Source of the DNA: Mycobacteroides abscessus ATCC 19977
GTDB lineage: Bacteria; Actinomycetota; Actinomycetes; Mycobacteriales; Mycobacteriaceae
Length of the DNA: 64,000 bases
Direction of reading: 5' to 3'
Assembly: GCF_000069185.1 (NCBI RefSeq)
Contig: NC_010397.1
Coordinates: forward strand, 3,162,001-3,226,000
Shown here: in pieces, positions 1 through 11,474 of the stretch
Layout: the number at the start of each line of letters is the position of its first letter
How positions within the stretch are numbered: the stretch's first letter is position 1
Notes under the pieces: generated by a model
What the model was told of the DNA's origin: nothing
The model's database searches: none
What the model saw: only the letters and a program-made list of their open reading frames with translations
Translations under genes and position numbers: made by a program

Positions 1-1
1 G

Positions 2-82
2 AAGTACTCCCCCGACGGCCCCGGCTGTCTCGTGGAGAATCGTCGGGTCGCAAATATTCTCGCGCCCTCCTACAAATTCTGA
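2..82 (+). CDS. 3' end of an unidentified gene (partial)
   Basis: A reading frame is open from the window edge to a TGA at 80-82 and gives 26 codons ending ...ANILAPSYKF. Codon third positions are mostly G or C, as in the neighbouring genes, which supports a real coding end. The fragment is too short to assign a family. The stop codon lies inside the first copy of a 16-bp tandem duplication (74-105), so a change in copy number would not alter the protein end. It could also be chance open sequence at the window edge. Confidence 0.35.
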   Translation, partial: KYSPDGPGCLVENRRVANILAPSYKF

Positions 83-105
83 GACCGGCAAATTCTGAGA
101 CCGGC
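74..105. repeat. Perfect 16-bp tandem duplication
   Basis: The unit AAATTCTGAGACCGGC occurs twice head to tail (74-89 and 90-105). It is followed directly by a CCGGCCGG palindrome at the end of the minus-strand DUF2277 gene. The duplication sits between a plus-strand gene tail and a converging gene. It looks like a recent slippage event and no function is implied. Confidence 0.8.
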
Positions 106-108
106 CGG

Positions 109-378
109 TTAGCCGCGCGCCGCGATGCGTGCCAGCACTTCGGGCCGCCGCAATGGAGGCACGGTCTTGGGCGGCTGACGACGCGCCGGCAGTGACCCCA
201 GCAGCCGCATCGTGGTGGCGGTAACCTCGGCCACCGCCTGCTCGAATGCCTCCCGATTGGCGTCGGAGGTCTTCTGGATTCCGCTGATCTTGCGGACGTA
301 TTGCCGTGCCGCCGCCTCGATCTCCTGATCGGTCGCCGCAGGCTCGAGTCCGCGCAGCTCGGTGATGTTCCTGCACAT
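109..378 (-). CDS. DUF2277 family small protein
   Basis: An 89-residue protein beginning MCRNITELRGLEPA. The MCRNI start followed by a short conserved helical region (residues 1-65, with EIEAAARQYVRKISG) is the hallmark of the DUF2277 family, whose function is unknown. I chose the internal ATG at 378 over the longer frame from 426 because family members begin at MCRNI. No clear Shine-Dalgarno sequence is visible. The C-terminal 25 residues are basic and proline-rich (ARRQPPKTVPPLRRP) and look disordered. The gene is divergent from the acyl-CoA dehydrogenase at 460, with about 80 bp of shared promoter region between them. Confidence 0.8.
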   Translation of the reverse strand: MCRNITELRGLEPAATDQEIEAAARQYVRKISGIQKTSDANREAFEQAVAEVTATTMRLLGSLPARRQPPKTVPPLRRPEVLARIAARG

Positions 379-459
379 ATCTACGACAGTAGAAACAGAT
401 TCCGGAAGACGCCATGCCCCACCCACCGGTTAGTTCACATGCGCGTGTATACGTAAGTC

Positions 460-1701
460 ATGCCAGTGACGTCATCGGAGCCGTCTAGCGCCGGGTCCAA
501 CGCCCTTCATACCAGCGGTTCATCGCAACGCGACCGTGTCGCCGCTGCCGCCCACGAGGTGCTCGCCAAACATCCCCCCGCGACGACGCCGGTGACCGAC
601 CTATTGGGCGCCGTCTACGACGCGGGCCTGGCCTGGGTACATTTCCCGGTCGGCCTGGGTGGCCTGGACGCGCCGCCGGCGCTGCAGGCCGTTTCCGACA
701 CCATCCTGCGCGCGGCCGGTGTGCCAGACCCCTTGTTTGTCAACGTGATCGGGTATGGCATGGCAGCGCCGACGGTACTAGCGCATGGACAACCGGAATT
801 GATCCGGCGGATCCTGCGTCCCCTGTTCACCGGTGAAGAGCTGTGGTGTCAGCTCTTCAGCGAGCCGGGTGCCGGCTCCGATTTGGCAGGCCTGGCCACC
901 CGCGCGGTACGCGACGGCGATGAGTGGGTGATCAACGGTCAGAAGGTGTGGACCTCGGGGGCGCATCAGGCGCGCTGGGCCTTGTTGGTGGCCCGCAGCA
1001 ATCCCGACGTGGCCAAGCATCGGGGCCTGACCTACTTCGTCGTCGACATGACCGATCCCGGCGTCGAGGTCCGTCCCCTGCGCCAGATGACCGGCGACGC
1101 CGAGTTCAACGAGGTCTATCTCACCGATGTCCGCATCCCGGACGCACACCGCCTGGGCAACGAGGGCGATGGCTGGCGGGTGTCGATGACCACGTTGATG
1201 AACGAGCGCAGCGCACTGGGTGGCGCCTTCGATCACGGCCGCGGCGGTGGCTCGATCGGCAATGCCCTCAATCTGTGGAAGCAGCGCCCCGATCTGCACA
1301 CTCCCGAGCTGCGGGCCAAGCTGACGAATCTTTTCGTACGCTCGGAAGGCAACCGCTACGGCACACAGATGAGGATCGCCGCCCAGGGCGATGCGCCTAT
1401 GGGTCCCGAAGGATCTATCGGCAAGCTGATGGGCGCGGAACTCAACCAGCAGATCTACGACTTCTGTGTTGAACTGCTGGGCATCGAGGCGACCCTGTAC
1501 GCCTCCTATGACATGCGCCGGGTGGTGGAAGACGACCGGCGTGCCGACACCATGTGGGCCTTCCTGCGATCCAAGGCCAACACCATCGAAGGCGGTACCT
1601 CCGACGTGATGCGCAACATCATCGGAGAACGCGTACTCGGATTGCCCGGCGATATTCGGGTCGACACCGACAAAGCCTGGAAGGACGTGCCCCGCGGATG
1701 A
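460..1701 (+). CDS. Acyl-CoA dehydrogenase (FadE family), first of a pair
   Basis: A 413-residue FAD-dependent acyl-CoA dehydrogenase. It has the usual all-alpha N-terminal domain, the FAD-binding middle beta-domain (QLFSEPGAGSDLAGLATRA, then INGQKVWTSGAHQARW) and a C-terminal helical domain ending in the conserved IEGGTSDVMRNIIGERVLGLP region. It should form the alpha,beta double bond of an acyl-CoA. A second, divergent dehydrogenase follows with an ATGA overlap. Such adjacent FadE pairs in actinobacteria often form alpha2-beta2 heterotetramers acting on sterol-derived or other bulky acyl-CoAs. That assembly is inferred here from the arrangement. The substrate is unknown, and the downstream enoyl-CoA hydratase supports a beta-oxidation role. 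Confidence 0.92.
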   Translation: MPVTSSEPSSAGSNALHTSGSSQRDRVAAAAHEVLAKHPPATTPVTDLLGAVYDAGLAWVHFPVGLGGLDAPPALQAVSDTILRAAGVPDPLFVNVIGYGMAAPTVLAHGQPELIRRILRPLFTGEELWCQLFSEPGAGSDLAGLATRAVRDGDEWVINGQKVWTSGAHQARWALLVARSNPDVAKHRGLTYFVVDMTDPGVEVRPLRQMTGDAEFNEVYLTDVRIPDAHRLGNEGDGWRVSMTTLMNERSALGGAFDHGRGGGSIGNALNLWKQRPDLHTPELRAKLTNLFVRSEGNRYGTQMRIAAQGDAPMGPEGSIGKLMGAELNQQIYDFCVELLGIEATLYASYDMRRVVEDDRRADTMWAFLRSKANTIEGGTSDVMRNIIGERVLGLPGDIRVDTDKAWKDVPRG

Positions 1702-1778
1702 GCGCCAGCGAAGACCATCAAACCCGGATGAGCGCCAGCGAAGACAATCAAACCCGGATGAGCGCCAGCGAAGACAAT
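1697..1778 (+). repeat. Three 30-bp in-frame tandem repeats over a start codon
   Basis: A unit beginning GATGAGCGCCAGCGAAGAC is repeated at 1697, 1727 and 1757 with a 30-bp period and only one or two mismatches. Each copy carries an ATG in the same frame (1698, 1728 and 1758), so the second acyl-CoA dehydrogenase has three equivalent possible starts. The repeat encodes MSASEDHQTR, MSASEDNQTR and MSASEDNQAQ. Its core resembles other short repeats in the window at 18111, 46846, 50028 and 54116. Confidence 0.9.
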
Positions 1779-2900
1779 CAGGCCCAGATCAATGAATTCG
1801 AGTTCACCGAAGAACACGGCGACCTGCGCTCGCTGGTACGCAGCTGGTGTGAACGGGTCTGGACACCCAAGCACGTGCGCCAGATTGCCGAGGCTGGATC
1901 AGTGGATCTGGATGCCTGGCGCGCCCTCGGCTCCGAACTGGGTGTGGTGGGCCTAAGTCTGCCCGAACAGCATGGCGGCGGTGGGTTGGGTGTCATCGAA
2001 TTGTCCATCGTGGCCGAGGAATTGGGGCGGGCTCTGGCGTGCCTGCCGTGGATATCCAGTGCTGCCCTGGGCGCCACCGCCCTGGTGTCCAGCGGCGACG
2101 ACAGCGCCTTGGCCGAGTGGGTACCGGCGCTGGCCGCCGGCGAGAAGACGATCACGCTGGCGGGCGGCCGTACCCGTTTAGCGGACGCGATCACCGTGTC
2201 TGCCGAATCCGATACCGACGGCTGGAAGCTCACCGGCGACACCGAGCATGTTCCCGACGGCGCGACCGCCGACGTGATCCTGGTGCTCGCCGATACCGAT
2301 TCGGGACCAAGCCTTTTCGCGGTCGACGGCGATGCGCCAGGTGTCGACCGACACTCGCTGGCGACCCTTGATATGACCCGGCGGCAGGCCAACATCCACT
2401 TCAACTCCGCCCCCGCACGCCTGATCGGTGCACAGGGGCGGGGTGCGGAGGCCGTCGCCACGGCACTCGACGTCGCAGCCACCGTACTGGCGGCCGAGCA
2501 GGCCGGTATCGCCGCCCACATGCTGGATGTGACAACCGAATACGCGAAGTCCCGGATCCAGTTCGGGCGCATCATCGGGTCATTCCAGGCCGTCAAACAC
2601 CGCCTTGCCGATATGGCCGCGGCGACCGGGAATGTGCGTGGCGCCGCGTATCACGCGGCCTGGTCACATGATCACCCGAGCCTTGACGATCCGGCGCTGG
2701 CCACCAGTATTGCTCAACAGGTGGCGTCGGCAGGAGCTGTGGAGGTAACCGCCAAGGCCATCCAGAGCCATGGCGGCATCGGTTTCACCTGGGAGCACCC
2801 GGCCCATCTGTATTACAAACGCGCCGTGAGTAACTCGGCCCTCTTCGGGGGGCGCGCCGTCCACGCCGAACGTATTGCCAAGGAGGTAATCGACGCATGA
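1698..2900 (+). CDS. Acyl-CoA dehydrogenase (FadE family), second of a pair
   Basis: A 400-residue acyl-CoA dehydrogenase when started at the ATG overlapping the previous stop (ATGA, 1698-1701), or 380 residues from the third repeat ATG at 1758. After a repeat-encoded acidic leader it has the N-terminal helical domain (SLPEQHGGGGLGVIEL), a beta-domain with an atypical, less conserved FAD loop (TLDMTRRQANIHFNSAP), and a C-terminal domain with RIQFGRIIGSFQAVKH and QSHGGIGFTWEHPAHLYYKR. This pattern is typical of the partner subunit in heteromeric FadE pairs. Its stop overlaps the enoyl-CoA hydratase start, so all three genes are translationally coupled. The true start is uncertain because of the repeats. 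Confidence 0.88.
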   Translation: MSASEDHQTRMSASEDNQTRMSASEDNQAQINEFEFTEEHGDLRSLVRSWCERVWTPKHVRQIAEAGSVDLDAWRALGSELGVVGLSLPEQHGGGGLGVIELSIVAEELGRALACLPWISSAALGATALVSSGDDSALAEWVPALAAGEKTITLAGGRTRLADAITVSAESDTDGWKLTGDTEHVPDGATADVILVLADTDSGPSLFAVDGDAPGVDRHSLATLDMTRRQANIHFNSAPARLIGAQGRGAEAVATALDVAATVLAAEQAGIAAHMLDVTTEYAKSRIQFGRIIGSFQAVKHRLADMAAATGNVRGAAYHAAWSHDHPSLDDPALATSIAQQVASAGAVEVTAKAIQSHGGIGFTWEHPAHLYYKRAVSNSALFGGRAVHAERIAKEVIDA

Positions 2901-3655
2901 CCGAACCAATTTTGTTGACCCACACCGAAGACCGCATCTGCACCATCACCCTGAACCGGCCGCAAGCACGTAACGCCTTGAGCACCGCCCTGGGCGAGGA
3001 GATCGTCAAGGCCGTCACCGCGGCCGACGCCGACGAGAACGTCGACGTGATGATCCTGACCGCGGCCGACCCGGTCTTCTGCGCGGGCGTGGACCTCAAG
3101 GAGCTGGGCAGTGGCGATCGTGCCGAGTCCCTGGACCCGTGGTGGCCCGAACTGAGCAAGCCGGTCATCGGCGCCATCAACGGCGCTGCGGTGACCGGCG
3201 GTCTGGAGTTGGCACTGGCCTGCGACATTCTCATCGCCTCGGAGAAGGCACGATTCGCCGACACCCATGCGCGCGTTGGCATCTTGCCGACCTGGGGGCT
3301 GACCACCCTGCTGCCGCTCTCGGTGGGGCGGGGCCTGGCCCGGCGGATGAGCCTGACCGGCGACTACCTCTCCGCCGAGGATGCGCTGCGGGCAGGCCTG
3401 GTGACCGAGGTGGTCGCGCACAACGAGCTCCTCCCCGCCGCCAAGCGTCTCGCCGCGACCATTGCCGGCAACAACCAGCCCGCGGTCCGCGAACTGCTGG
3501 CGTCCTACCGCCGTATAGAGTCCGAGCTCGTCGGCAACGGCCTGCAGGTGGCTCTCGACGATGCTCACCGGTGGATCGATCAGAACTCGATCGCCGAGGG
3601 CGTAGAGGCTCGGCGCACCGCGATCATGGAGCGCGGACGCAGCCAGAACGCCTAG
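2897..3655 (+). CDS. Enoyl-CoA hydratase/isomerase (crotonase family)
   Basis: A 252-residue crotonase-fold enzyme. It shows the N-terminal LNRPQARNALSTAL motif, an oxyanion-hole region AADPVFCAGVDLKELG and the second signature PVIGAINGAAVTGGLELAL. It should hydrate the 2-enoyl-CoA made by the two upstream dehydrogenases. The start overlaps the preceding stop (ATGA at 2897-2900). The stop at 3655 overlaps by 4 bp the stop of the convergent mbtK gene, so no room is left for an intrinsic terminator. The exact substrate cannot be read from the sequence. Confidence 0.92.
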   Translation: MTEPILLTHTEDRICTITLNRPQARNALSTALGEEIVKAVTAADADENVDVMILTAADPVFCAGVDLKELGSGDRAESLDPWWPELSKPVIGAINGAAVTGGLELALACDILIASEKARFADTHARVGILPTWGLTTLLPLSVGRGLARRMSLTGDYLSAEDALRAGLVTEVVAHNELLPAAKRLAATIAGNNQPAVRELLASYRRIESELVGNGLQVALDDAHRWIDQNSIAEGVEARRTAIMERGRSQNA

Positions 3656-4260
3656 GCGCGATCGGTTCGGTACAACGCGATCCGGCGATCGGGCCGAATA
3701 TCGAACTCACCCAGGAACGTCCAGCCAATCCGGTCGAGCGCCTTGCGCATCGGCGTATTCGACGCTGCCGGTTCTATCATCATTCGTCGGCAGTCGGGAT
3801 CGGCGTGGTAGGTCGCGCTCGGCAACAACCGCATCCATTCCGACACCACACCACGGCCTAAATAGCGCGTGTCGGCGGTCGCGACATGCAGCCCGACATC
3901 ATGCGCATGCGCAGGGTAGATCCGTGCGATCTCGTCACGCGCGGCACGGTAAAGCTCGATATAGCCGATCTCGGTTCCGTCCACCGACAGGATGCAGGGC
4001 AGTGAATAGTCACCGGCCAGACGGTAGGAAGAGTCTTCGTGCCACCGGGCGGCTGACCATGGCTGCTCCCACGTCTCCACCAAATGCGGCCGGGCGAACC
4101 ACTCACTGAGCATCTCCGGGTCCGTGCCCAACGGATCTACCCGACGCAAGGCATACCGAGTACCGTCAAATGACGGCATCGGCGGCGGCCCGGCCGCCAT
4201 CACCTCGGCCACCACATCGGTGTTCTCGCGCGCGATGCGGTAACCGGTGGGGCTATTCAT
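3652..4260 (-). CDS. mbtK: MbtK-type lysine N-acyltransferase of siderophore synthesis
   Basis: A 202-residue GNAT-fold protein closely resembling M. tuberculosis MbtK (Rv1347c) and the IucB/RhbD group. It carries RPHLVETWEQPWSAARWHED, AGDYSLPCI, GYIELYRAARDEI, DVGLHVATADTR, a C-terminal CRRMMIEPAASNTPMRKAL and WTFLGEFD. In mycobactin assembly MbtK acylates the N6 of lysine with a long acyl chain. The identity is supported by an IdeR-type iron box 29 bp upstream of the ATG (4289-4307), so iron-repressed expression is likely. No other mycobactin gene lies in the window. The convergent fadE pair does not resemble MbtN closely enough to claim a link. Confidence 0.85.
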   Translation of the reverse strand: MNSPTGYRIARENTDVVAEVMAAGPPPMPSFDGTRYALRRVDPLGTDPEMLSEWFARPHLVETWEQPWSAARWHEDSSYRLAGDYSLPCILSVDGTEIGYIELYRAARDEIARIYPAHAHDVGLHVATADTRYLGRGVVSEWMRLLPSATYHADPDCRRMMIEPAASNTPMRKALDRIGWTFLGEFDIRPDRRIALYRTDRA

Positions 4261-4288
4261 CGGCCAGGAGACTCCGTTCGATTGAGGC

Positions 4289-4307
4289 TTAGCTTAGGTA
4301 AGCCTAT
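4289..4307 (-). promoter_or_regulatory. IdeR/DtxR iron box upstream of mbtK
   Basis: The 19-mer TTAGCTTAGGTAAGCCTAT matches the mycobacterial IdeR consensus TTAGGTTAGGCTAACCTAA at 14 of 19 positions by my count and keeps the palindromic TTAG..AGG..CCTA core. It lies 29 bp upstream of the mbtK start, where a repressor would block transcription under iron sufficiency. Confidence 0.8.
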
Positions 4308-4345
4308 ATTTTACGAAGCACCCGCCGAGACGACCTCGCGCACCC

Positions 4346-4567
4346 CTACATCAGGTGCGGCGTCTCCCTATGGATCTTGTGATCGTGGTGCACTGTGCCA
4401 CCGACGACCGCGAATCCGAGACCGGCGGTCACCAGGAGTGCGACCGCTGCCACCATTCCCCAGCCATGATGCCCGGAGGCCAACGCCGCCAGACCCAGCG
4501 CGGTAATCGTGACCGACATCAGGCCCAGGAAGTAACCGGTCCACACGGCAAATCGATCAAGGTTCAT
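4346..4567 (-). CDS. Small two-helix membrane protein
   Basis: A 73-residue protein beginning MNLDRFAVWTGYF. The start at 4567 is set by a strong ribosome site (GGAGGTG eight bases upstream); the longer frame reaching 4636 lacks one. Two hydrophobic segments, about residues 6-30 and 35-58, predict two membrane helices, followed by a short histidine-rich tail (GTVHHDHKIHRETPH). I do not recognise a named family. The gene stands alone between mbtK and a divergent tyrosine/proline-rich membrane protein. The His-rich tail could bind metal, but that is only a guess. Confidence 0.7.
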   Translation of the reverse strand: MNLDRFAVWTGYFLGLMSVTITALGLAALASGHHGWGMVAAVALLVTAGLGFAVVGGTVHHDHKIHRETPHLM

Positions 4568-4687
4568 TTCGAAACACCTCCTCGTCCAGCTTTTCCACGA
4601 TACCCCTGAAGTGATGTGGATCACATATCCACGCAATCGACGGGACTCGATATCATGAAGCAGCTATCGGAGCGGGGGGAGAAAATC

Positions 4688-5029
4688 GTGTCGTATCCAC
4701 AGCACTATCCGGCGGCGGGGCCCCGGTCCTTTCAGGTGCGGCTGACCAAACACACCGGGATGCTTCTCATGTTCAGCACCCGCAGCTACACGATCACCGG
4801 GACGCTTGAACAATGCGAGGCCGCCTATCGCGACGCGCAAACCCACAACCTGGCCGCCGGCTGGTGGAGTTTTCTGTCCATCCTCCTCATGAACTGGATC
4901 GCCATCTTCGGAAACATGGGGCAAATCAACCAGATTCGGCGTTTGGCAGCACAGCCGCCGGCATACCAGGCTTATCCACCGGTCGGGTATCCCCAGCCGC
5001 CCTACCCCCAATATCCGCAGACGTCCTGA
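4688..5029 (+). CDS. Membrane protein with Pro/Tyr-rich tail
   Basis: A 113-residue protein starting at a GTG (4688) with a GGGGGA ribosome site about 8 bases upstream. A longer frame from 4616 has no such site. Residues 1-55 look soluble and beta-rich. One membrane segment follows (WWSFLSILLMNWIAIFGNM), and the C-terminus is a low-complexity tail of repeated YPPVGYPQPPYPQYP type. Such tails are common in small actinobacterial membrane proteins and often serve as interaction platforms. Function is unknown. The stop abuts the convergent dinF stop with no gap. Confidence 0.7.
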   Translation: MSYPQHYPAAGPRSFQVRLTKHTGMLLMFSTRSYTITGTLEQCEAAYRDAQTHNLAAGWWSFLSILLMNWIAIFGNMGQINQIRRLAAQPPAYQAYPPVGYPQPPYPQYPQTS

Positions 5030-7809
<2,780 letters not shown>

Positions 7810-7810
7810 G

Positions 7811-10549
7811 TTAGACCCGCTCCTTCTCGCGCAGCTCGTACGCCTCGATGACGTCGCCTTCCTTGATGTCGTTGTACGTCAAGGTCAGACCGCACTCGTA
7901 GCCGTCGCGCACCTCGACCACGTCGTCCTTCTCCCGCCGCAGCGACGAGATGGTGACGGTCTCGGCGACCACGATGTTGTCGCGCAGCAGGCGCGCCTTC
8001 GCGTTGCGCCGGATGATGCCCGAGGTGACCAGGCAGCCGGCGATGTTGCCGACCTTCGACGACCGGAACATGGCACGAATCTCGGCGCGCCCCAGCTCGA
8101 CCTCTTCGTAGACCGGCTTGAGCATGCCCTTGAGGGCGCTCTCGATCTCGTCGATGGCCTGGTAGATCACCGAGTAGTACCGGATGTCGACACCCTCGCG
8201 GTTGGCCAGCTCGGTCGCCTTGCCCTCGGCGCGCACATTGAAGCCGATGATGATGGCATCCGAGGCCGACGCCAGGTTGACGTTGGTCTCGGTCACACCA
8301 CCGACACCACGATCGATGACGCGCAACTGCACCTCGTCGTCGATCGCGATTCCGAGCAGTGCCTCTTCCAGGGCCTCGACCGTACCGGCGTTGTCGCCCT
8401 TGAGGATCAGGTTCAGCTGGCTGGTTTCCTTCAGCGCGGCGTCCAGGTCGTCCAGGCTGATCCGCTTGCGGCTGCGTGCGGCCAACGCGTTGCGCTTACG
8501 CGCACTGCGCCGGTCGGCAATCTGCCGGGCGATGCGGTCCTCGTCGACGACGAGCAGGTTGTCACCGGCACCGGGCACCGAGGTGAAACCGATGACCTGG
8601 ACCGGACGCGACGGCAAGGCCTCTTCGACATCCTCGCCGTGCTCGTCGACCATGCGGCGCACGCGACCGTACGCGTCACCGGCGACGATCGAGTCGCCGA
8701 CCCGCAGCGTGCCGCGCTGGATGAGCACCGTGGCCACCGGACCGCGACCGCGGTCCAGATGCGCCTCAATGGCGACACCCTGGGCCTCCATGTCGGGGTT
8801 GGCCCGCAGATCCAGGGCAGCATCCGCGGTCAGCAGCACCGCTTCGAGCAACTGCTCGATGTTGGTGCCCTGCCTGGCCGAGATGTCGACGAACATCGTG
8901 TCGCCACCGAAGTCCTCGGCCACCAAGTTGTACTCGGTGAGCTGAGCCCGGATCTTGGCCGGATCGGCGCCTTCCTTATCGATCTTGTTGACCGCCACCA
9001 CGATCGGCACATCGGCCGCCTGCGCGTGGTTGATGGCTTCCACCGTCTGCGGCATGACACCGTCGTCCGCGGCCACCACCAAGATCGCGATATCGGTGGC
9101 CTTCGCACCGCGGGCACGCATGGCGGTGAACGCCTCGTGACCCGGGGTGTCGATGAAGGTGATGGGACGCTCGGTGCCGTCATGTTCGACAGCGACCTGG
9201 TAGGCGCCGATGTGCTGGGTGATGCCGCCGGCTTCACCCTCACGCACGTTCGCCTTACGGATGGTGTCCAGCAGTCGGGTCTTACCGTGGTCGACGTGAC
9301 CCATCACGGTCACCACCGGCGGACGTGTCCGCAGGTCCTCCTCGCCGCCCTCGTCCTCGCCGTAGGTGAGGTCGAAGGACTCCAGCAGCTCACGGTCCTC
9401 GTCTTCAGGACTGACGACCTGGACGACGTAGTTCATCTCGCCGCCCAGCAGCTCGAGGGTCTCGTCACCCACCGACTGCGTGGCGGTCACCATCTCGCCG
9501 AGGTTGAACAGCGCCTGCACCAGCGACGCTGGGTTGGCATCGATCTTCTCGGCGAAATCGGAGAGCGAGGCGCCGCGCGCGAGCCGGATGACCTCACCGT
9601 TGCCATGCGGCAACCGCACGCCACCGACAACAGGCGCCTGCATGTTCTCGTATTCGGCGCGTTTCGCCCGCTTGGACTTGCGACCACGCTTCGGGGCGCC
9701 ACCGGGACGACCGAACGCACCTGCCGCACCACCGCGCTGACCGGGACGTCCACCGCCGCCGCCACCACCTGGGCGGCCGCGGAAACCGCCACCCGCTCCG
9801 GGAGGGCCGCCCGCGGGAGCGCCCGTACCGGTACCGCCGCCACGGTAATTGCCACCACCGCCACCACCTGGGCGACCGGCACCACCGGGACGGGGACCAC
9901 CGCCGGGACGGGGACCACCGCCGGGACGCGGCGGCCGCGGTCCCATGGAACCGGGCGACGGACGCGGCGGCATGTTGCTCGGGGAGGCACCACCGGGACG
10001 GGGAGCCCCGGGACGCGGCGCCTGGGGACGCGGTGCCGGACGTTCGGCCGGCTGCGCCGAGGAGAATGGGTTGTTGCCAACGCGCGGCACACGAGGAGCA
10101 CCCGGCTTGGGGCCGGGTGTCGCACCCGGCCGGGGCGCTGGTGCGGGTGCCGGAGCGGGCGCAGCCGCTTCTGCCGCTGCGGGCCGCGCGGCGGGGCTCG
10201 GCTTCGGCGCGGGGGCCGCAGGTGCGGCGGGCGCTGCCGGGGGTTCCGGCGCGACAGGCGCCTCCACAACCGGTTCCGCAACCTTCTTGGGCGCCGGCTT
10301 AGGGGCGCCCGGCTTGGGACCGGCCTTCTTCGGAGGAGCCGCCGCCTCTGCAGCCGCACCATTGGACGCGGCGGGAGCGGGCTTATCGCCCCCACCAAAT
10401 GATTCACGAAGGCGCCGCGCGACGGGAGCTTCCACCGTCGACGACGCAGACTTAACGAATTCGCCCTGATCGCTCAGTCGGGCGAGAACTTCTTTACTGG
10501 TCACACCGAGTTCTTTGGCCAACTCGTGTACCCGGGCCTTGCCTGCCAC
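7811..10549 (-). CDS. infB: Translation initiation factor IF-2
   Basis: A 912-residue IF-2. It has an N-terminal IF2_N domain ([20 protein letters not shown]) and a long Pro/Ala- then Gly/Arg-rich low-complexity linker (about residues 60-290). The GTPase domain carries P-loop GHVDHGKT, switch [16 protein letters not shown] and NKID, and the C-terminal beta-barrel and IF2 domains end [12 protein letters not shown]. It brings initiator tRNA to the 30S ribosome. The linker explains the very long antisense open frame on the plus strand, which I regard as a compositional shadow. Corresponds to Rv2839c. Confidence 0.97.
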   Translation of the reverse strand: MAGKARVHELAKELGVTSKEVLARLSDQGEFVKSASSTVEAPVARRLRESFGGGDKPAPAASNGAAAEAAAPPKKAGPKPGAPKPAPKKVAEPVVEAPVAPEPPAAPAAPAAPAPKPSPAARPAAAEAAAPAPAPAPAPRPGATPGPKPGAPRVPRVGNNPFSSAQPAERPAPRPQAPRPGAPRPGGASPSNMPPRPSPGSMGPRPPRPGGGPRPGGGPRPGGAGRPGGGGGGNYRGGGTGTGAPAGGPPGAGGGFRGRPGGGGGGGRPGQRGGAAGAFGRPGGAPKRGRKSKRAKRAEYENMQAPVVGGVRLPHGNGEVIRLARGASLSDFAEKIDANPASLVQALFNLGEMVTATQSVGDETLELLGGEMNYVVQVVSPEDEDRELLESFDLTYGEDEGGEEDLRTRPPVVTVMGHVDHGKTRLLDTIRKANVREGEAGGITQHIGAYQVAVEHDGTERPITFIDTPGHEAFTAMRARGAKATDIAILVVAADDGVMPQTVEAINHAQAADVPIVVAVNKIDKEGADPAKIRAQLTEYNLVAEDFGGDTMFVDISARQGTNIEQLLEAVLLTADAALDLRANPDMEAQGVAIEAHLDRGRGPVATVLIQRGTLRVGDSIVAGDAYGRVRRMVDEHGEDVEEALPSRPVQVIGFTSVPGAGDNLLVVDEDRIARQIADRRSARKRNALAARSRKRISLDDLDAALKETSQLNLILKGDNAGTVEALEEALLGIAIDDEVQLRVIDRGVGGVTETNVNLASASDAIIIGFNVRAEGKATELANREGVDIRYYSVIYQAIDEIESALKGMLKPVYEEVELGRAEIRAMFRSSKVGNIAGCLVTSGIIRRNAKARLLRDNIVVAETVTISSLRREKDDVVEVRDGYECGLTLTYNDIKEGDVIEAYELREKERV

Positions 10550-10563
10550 TGCTCTCCTGTCTG

Positions 10564-10604
10564 CGAGGCAGTGACCTTAAGGGGACTTAAGGGCCCGTGC
10601 CTCG
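10564..10604 (-). promoter_or_regulatory. Stem-loop in the infB leader
   Basis: CGAGGCA at 10564-10570 pairs with TGCCTCG at 10598-10604, and the loop contains a second self-complementary stretch (CTTAAGGGGACTTAAG). In the minus-strand transcript this folds 15-55 bases upstream of the infB start, between ylxR and infB. It could be a processing or translational control element. No family match is claimed. Confidence 0.4.
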
Positions 10605-10648
10605 TGTTAGCTGTGATGGACGATCATCATCGACGCTTCACGGTGTGC

Positions 10649-10966
10649 TCATTGTTCGTTGTTGCCAATCTCTTGGTATTGCTCAACATGTTCGGAGACC
10701 GCGGAGGTGTCCGGGTTTCCGGTGATCCGGAGCGCTCGCGCGAAGGCTCGCCGCTTTACCGCTAGCTGGTAACACTGCGCCGACCGATGTAACCACGCAC
10801 CTCGGCCGGGCAGTCTGCGCCGGACGTCGACCACCAGGTGTCCGTCGTCCGCAGCAACCACACGAAGCAGATCTGCAGCCAGCTCTCGCCCCCGGCAGCC
10901 GACACATGTCCGTACCGGCTTACCGGTTTGGGCAGGTGCGGACACCGAAGTCTCACGCTGGATCAC
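10649..10966 (-). CDS. YlxR family RNA-binding protein (DUF448)
   Basis: A 105-residue YlxR/DUF448 protein with the characteristic PVRTCVGCRGRELAADLLRVV start and GRGAWLHRSAQCYQLAVKRRAF core; the fold binds RNA or nucleoid-associated targets. It normally sits directly between nusA and infB (Rv2840c). Here about 2.2 kb of NO-related genes separate it from nusA. Translation starts at a GTG (10966), and a TAGACT hexamer lies 5 bases upstream of it, suggesting its own, possibly leaderless, promoter. Confidence 0.9.
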   Translation of the reverse strand: MIQRETSVSAPAQTGKPVRTCVGCRGRELAADLLRVVAADDGHLVVDVRRRLPGRGAWLHRSAQCYQLAVKRRAFARALRITGNPDTSAVSEHVEQYQEIGNNEQ

Positions 10967-10971
10967 GGCTT

Positions 10972-10977
10972 AGTCTA
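10972..10977 (-). promoter_or_regulatory. Possible -10 element of a leaderless ylxR-infB promoter
   Basis: TAGACT on the minus strand ends 5 bases before the ylxR GTG at 10966. Leaderless mRNAs with a -10 element 5-7 bases ahead of the start codon are common in mycobacteria. No convincing -35 is visible, so this is suggestive only. Such a promoter would compensate for the module inserted between nusA and ylxR. Confidence 0.35.
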
Positions 10978-11039
10978 CCGTCCGCGACACCCAATTTATG
11001 AATCGGCCCACAGCATCGAATAACAAGGCTGTATTCCGG

Positions 11040-11474
11040 TCATTGAACCCCCGCCGCGACGAGCGCCACCAGGGTGATGAGAGACACCGTCTTGAGGCAC
11101 TCGGCCGCGACATAAGCCAGGTGGATGCGACTACGCCCTGCATATGCGGCGCCATCCCGGATCGCGTTGGTCCGCTGCGCGATCGCGGGCCGTATCGCTA
11201 GCAACTGGATGGCAAGACAGGCGCACGCGCCCACAGCCGCGACGGTTACCGCGGTAGCGGGCTTGCCGACAACCAGCAGCAGCACCAAGACCGCCGCCAG
11301 CACGCACTCCACCGCGTTCAGCGCACGGAAGACCAGGCGGCCGATGGCCAGCCCCAGCTGAATGGTCACCCCCGGCGCGCGGAACTTCAGTGGCGCCTCG
11401 ATAAACGAGATCGCCACCACCAACCCAAGCCAGAATGCCGCCAGCGCCGCCGTCAGCACCTCGACGCGCGTCAT
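11040..11474 (-). CDS. Four-helix membrane protein in the hmp operon
   Basis: A 144-residue hydrophobic protein with four predicted membrane segments (about residues 5-25, 45-68, 73-95 and 118-142) and a short conserved-looking IEAPLKFRAPGVTIQLGLAI after the first helix. It may belong to the DUF4149-like integral membrane proteins, but I am not certain. Its start overlaps the hmp stop by 4 bp (ATGA), so it is translationally coupled to flavohemoglobin. The coupling suggests a role in nitrosative stress or haem/NO handling at the membrane, which is inference from context only. Confidence 0.75.
   Translation of the reverse strand: MTRVEVLTAALAAFWLGLVVAISFIEAPLKFRAPGVTIQLGLAIGRLVFRALNAVECVLAAVLVLLLVVGKPATAVTVAAVGACACLAIQLLAIRPAIAQRTNAIRDGAAYAGRSRIHLAYVAAECLKTVSLITLVALVAAGVQ

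Noticed and set aside
460..2900. The FadE pair as mycobactin MbtN (FadE14)
   Set aside because: Although next to mbtK, there are two full-length dehydrogenases plus a crotonase in an independent operon on the opposite strand, with no iron box and no MbtL or MbtM genes.
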